7,420 nt of DNA from the NCBI RefSeq assembly GCF_947253055.1, contig NZ_CAMXYE010000070.1, positions 1-7,420 on the forward strand. The letters are read 5' to 3'. This DNA is from an uncultured Arcanobacterium sp. (GTDB lineage Bacteria > Actinomycetota > Actinomycetes > Actinomycetales > Actinomycetaceae). Numbering within the stretch: position 1 is the first letter of the stretch; each line of letters starts with the position of its first letter. Below the pieces are notes generated by a model. That model did not search any database. It was given only the letters and a program-made list of their open reading frames with translations, and was not told where the DNA came from. This document shows, one piece after another, positions 4,714 to 7,420 of the stretch. Made by a program: the position numbers and the translations under genes.

Positions 4714-7420
4714 TTGGCTACTTCAGCAGCAGCAAAATTGAGAACTCCCGCAGGGGGAGGAAAAAAAACAGGTAAGAGCGGTGCTTTTATCCCTACTTTA
4801 GTGGTACTTGCATTAATCCTGGCGGCAGTGGTATTTCTCTCCGAATTTTGGACGGAAGTGCAGTGGTTTAAGCAGATTAATGCTTTGCGGGTGTTTTGGA
4901 CACAATACGGAGCAGCCCTATTAGTGGGTTTAGCTGGCACTCTAATTGCTGCTCTAGTATTTGCCCTGAATATTCGGATAACGCTTGGAAAGAAGCTACA
5001 CTCAGAGGCTGGGGCAGAAGTAGCGTTGAAGCCCCGTTCGCAAGATATCTATCTAAAGGCATTGCGTTCGCATAGCTGGCTGGCATACGGAGTTATTCCC
5101 TTGGTGCTGGGGCTCCTAGTTGGAGGGCGCCTCGGATTTTCTTGGCGCACTGTATTGCTCTGGCTGCATGGGTCTTCTTTCGGCACTAAAGATCCGGAGT
5201 TTGGGATGGATGTTTCCTTCTTCGTATTCACTTTGCCTGCGCTGCACTTAATTCTGAGTTTCTTCATTACTTTGTTAATTACCTGTGTAATTATCGGCGT
5301 TATCGGTTACTGGCTTACGGAGAGCTTGCCGGAGAAAAATACGCGCGTGCGCTTGCCGAAGCGGATCCAGATACACCTAGCGGTATTGAGCGTATTCTTT
5401 GCTTTTGTAATAGCCGCCCAGTTCTGGCTCGCGCGCTACGATTTATTGCTCGGCAATAATCAGCGTTTTTCGGGCGCCAACTTCACGGCTATCAACGCTT
5501 CGAAGCCGGGATACACCATTTTAGCTATTTCTGTATTCCTCATCGGTATTCTGCTCATAGTTGCGGCTGTAAAGCAGCTCTGGAAACCGGCTCTGGTAGG
5601 AGTAGCTGCCACCGTCACCGCCGCCTTGGTACTCAGCGTGGTATACCCGCTCTTAGTGCAGAATTTCAAAGTGAATCCAAATGCGGTGGAGTTAGAGTCG
5701 AAGTATATACAGCGTAATATCGACGCCACGCTAGCTGCTTACGGTTTAGAAAATGTGGAATCTCAGCAATATGCTGCGCGCACCGATGCAAAGAGCGGGC
5801 AGTTGCGCCACGATTCTGAAACCGCAGCCCAGATTCGTTTGCTTGATCCGACTATTGTGGCTCCGTCTTTTAATCAGTTACAGCAGAATCGCCAATACTA
5901 TGAATTCTTAAATCCGCTTGCGGTAGATCGTTATGAAATTAACGGGAAGATGCGCGATACGGTAGTGGCTATGCGGGAGCTAAACCTCGGTGGTCTGGAT
6001 AACTCGCGCCGTTCGTGGGTAAATGACCATACGGTGTACACTCACGGATTCGGAGTAGCTGCCGCCTATGGAAATACCATGACCACGAAAGGCGATCCTA
6101 CTTTCTGGGAGGCAGGCATTCCTTCGGCAGGAGAGATGGGTGATTATGAATCACGCGTCTACTTCGGAAAGAAATCTCCTAGCTACTCCATTGTGGGGGC
6201 ACCCGAAGGCAGCGATCCTTGGGAATTAGATTATCCGGACGATAAGGCTCCGAATGGGCAAGTGAATACTACCTATAAGGGCAACGGCGGGCCGAAGATT
6301 TCCAATGTCTTCGACAAGCTGCTCTACGCGGTAAAGTTCCGTTCCACTGAGCTTTTCTTCTCAGATCGAGTTACGAGTGAATCGCAGATTCTTTTCGATC
6401 GCGATCCGCATAAGCGACTCAGTAAAGTAGCTCCGTATTTGACGCTAGATTCTAAGGCACTACCGGCAGTGGTAGATATGGACGATAATCCGGATACGCC
6501 AAAAGAATTGGTGTGGATTATCGATGGTTACACTACTTCTAATAATTATCCATATTCGGCGCGCGAGACTTTAGCGGAGGCGACGATGGATTCGCGTACC
6601 CGCCAAGTCTCTAGCACGGCTCCGGAAGAGATAAACTACATTCGTAATTCGGTAAAAGCGGTGGTAAATGCTTATGACGGAAGTGTAAAGCTCTTCCAAT
6701 GGGATCAAGACGATCCGATAATTAATGCCTGGAAGGGAATTTTCCCGGGGCAGATTACTCCGCTCGCAAAGATGCCGGGAGATTTAATTGCGCATGTGCG
6801 CTACCCAGAAGATCTCTTTAAGGTACAGCGCACTCTGCTCGCTCGCTATCACGTAAAAGATGCAAAATCTTTCTACTCTGGCGGTGATTTCTGGCAGGTG
6901 CCGCGCGAGCCCACGATGGCCGTGAAAGAAAATACTCCGGCGCAGCCTCCGTATTATATGACGCTGCAAATGCCGGGGCAGGATGCCGCTTCCTTCTCGA
7001 TTACCACTTCTTATATTCCGGGTGGTAATACAAACCGAAATGTAATGACGGGATTCTTAGCAGCAGATTCTAATGCGGGGAACGAGACCGGAAAGATAGC
7101 TGATTCGTATGGTAAATTGCGACTGCTGGAAGCTCCACGAGATTTGACAGTTTCCGGGCCCGGGCAGGCAGAAAATACTATGCTCACCAATCCGGATGTC
7201 TCTACCGCTTTGAACCTGCTTCGCCAAGGGGGCACGGAAGTGCTAGAAGGTAATTTGCTTTCCTTGCCTATCGGTGGTGGCCTACTCTATGTACAGCCAA
7301 TATACGTGCAGGCTTCTTCGGGTACGCAGTATCCGACTCTGCAGTATGTATTGGCGCTCTTCGGCGACCAAGTAGGATTTGCTCCTACTTTAGACGAAGC
7401 CTTAGATGAGGTCTTCGGCG
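4714..7420 (+). CDS. UPF0182 family integral membrane protein (3' end beyond window)
   Basis: The frame is open from TTG 4714 to the window edge (902 codons); the family is usually about 950-1000 residues, so only the tail is missing. The N-terminus (MATSAAAKLRTP, Lys/Gly-rich) precedes about seven membrane segments at roughly 24-45, 66-90, 122-142, 170-200, 222-243, 268-289 and 293-314. A large non-membrane domain follows from about 320. Family landmarks: EFWTEVQWF (about 43-51), DPEFGMDVSFF (about 161-171), KVNPNAVELESKYIQRNI (about 320-337), ITPLAKMPGDLIAHVRYPED (about 683-702) with FKVQRTLLARYHV just after, and NLLRQGGTEVLEGNLLSLP (about 834-852). The function of the family is unknown; in Mycobacterium it is Rv3193c-like. 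It sits downstream of the PPA1309 gene in divergent orientation, in the conserved cluster with the YlbL-like protease, which suggests an envelope role (inference). No frameshift was found on translating the whole stretch. Confidence 0.93.
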   Translation, partial: MATSAAAKLRTPAGGGKKTGKSGAFIPTLVVLALILAAVVFLSEFWTEVQWFKQINALRVFWTQYGAALLVGLAGTLIAALVFALNIRITLGKKLHSEAGAEVALKPRSQDIYLKALRSHSWLAYGVIPLVLGLLVGGRLGFSWRTVLLWLHGSSFGTKDPEFGMDVSFFVFTLPALHLILSFFITLLITCVIIGVIGYWLTESLPEKNTRVRLPKRIQIHLAVLSVFFAFVIAAQFWLARYDLLLGNNQRFSGANFTAINASKPGYTILAISVFLIGILLIVAAVKQLWKPALVGVAATVTAALVLSVVYPLLVQNFKVNPNAVELESKYIQRNIDATLAAYGLENVESQQYAARTDAKSGQLRHDSETAAQIRLLDPTIVAPSFNQLQQNRQYYEFLNPLAVDRYEINGKMRDTVVAMRELNLGGLDNSRRSWVNDHTVYTHGFGVAAAYGNTMTTKGDPTFWEAGIPSAGEMGDYESRVYFGKKSPSYSIVGAPEGSDPWELDYPDDKAPNGQVNTTYKGNGGPKISNVFDKLLYAVKFRSTELFFSDRVTSESQILFDRDPHKRLSKVAPYLTLDSKALPAVVDMDDNPDTPKELVWIIDGYTTSNNYPYSARETLAEATMDSRTRQVSSTAPEEINYIRNSVKAVVNAYDGSVKLFQWDQDDPIINAWKGIFPGQITPLAKMPGDLIAHVRYPEDLFKVQRTLLARYHVKDAKSFYSGGDFWQVPREPTMAVKENTPAQPPYYMTLQMPGQDAASFSITTSYIPGGNTNRNVMTGFLAADSNAGNETGKIADSYGKLRLLEAPRDLTVSGPGQAENTMLTNPDVSTALNLLRQGGTEVLEGNLLSLPIGGGLLYVQPIYVQASSGTQYPTLQYVLALFGDQVGFAPTLDEALDEVFG

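Noticed and set aside
4692..7235. Several short minus-strand open frames (61-89 codons)
   Set aside because: All lie antisense to the continuous UPF0182 frame, which shows clear family motifs. None has a ribosome binding site or recognisable domain.

Overview
The window looks like a chromosomal segment of an actinobacterium with unusually low GC (about half, judged by eye). The family assignments and gene order match a conserved actinobacterial neighbourhood. In Mycobacterium tuberculosis, from memory, this is the Rv3193c-Rv3196 region: UPF0182 membrane protein, PDZ/Lon-type protease, DUF2342 zincin-like protein and ThiF/TOMM-like protein. A PPA1309-family gene between the protease and UPF0182 suggests Actinomycetales or Propionibacteriales. 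The low GC would suit a host-associated Actinomycetaceae-like organism, but the genus cannot be fixed from this sequence.

Layout: 1-76 is a 21-bp tandem repeat array that overlaps the 3' end of a minus-strand gene for a ThiF/TOMM cyclodehydratase-like protein (71-1048). A 175-bp gap with a second small tandem duplication follows. The next gene is the minus-strand DUF2342 (Zincin_2-like) gene (1224-2705), which points the same way. A 134-bp divergent intergenic region separates it from a plus-strand, membrane-anchored PDZ/Lon-like serine protease of the YlbL type (2840-4006). The minus-strand PPA1309-like gene (4035-4607) converges on the protease gene with only 28 bp between the stops. It is divergent from a large plus-strand UPF0182 gene that starts with TTG at 4714 and stays open past the window end, giving 902 codons in view.

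Function: two of the five products sit in or at the membrane: YlbL by a single N-terminal anchor, and UPF0182 by about seven segments followed by a large non-membrane domain. The DUF2342 and ThiF-like proteins have no visible signal peptide or membrane segment and are probably cytoplasmic, as is the PPA1309 protein. The recurrent clustering of a protease, a peptidase-fold protein, a leader-peptide-binding-like protein and a large membrane protein suggests an envelope-associated proteolysis or quality-control module. That is an inference. No mobile element, CRISPR array, tRNA or rRNA gene was found. The oddest non-coding features are the two short repeat arrays at the 3' ends of the two leftmost genes, which share a core motif.
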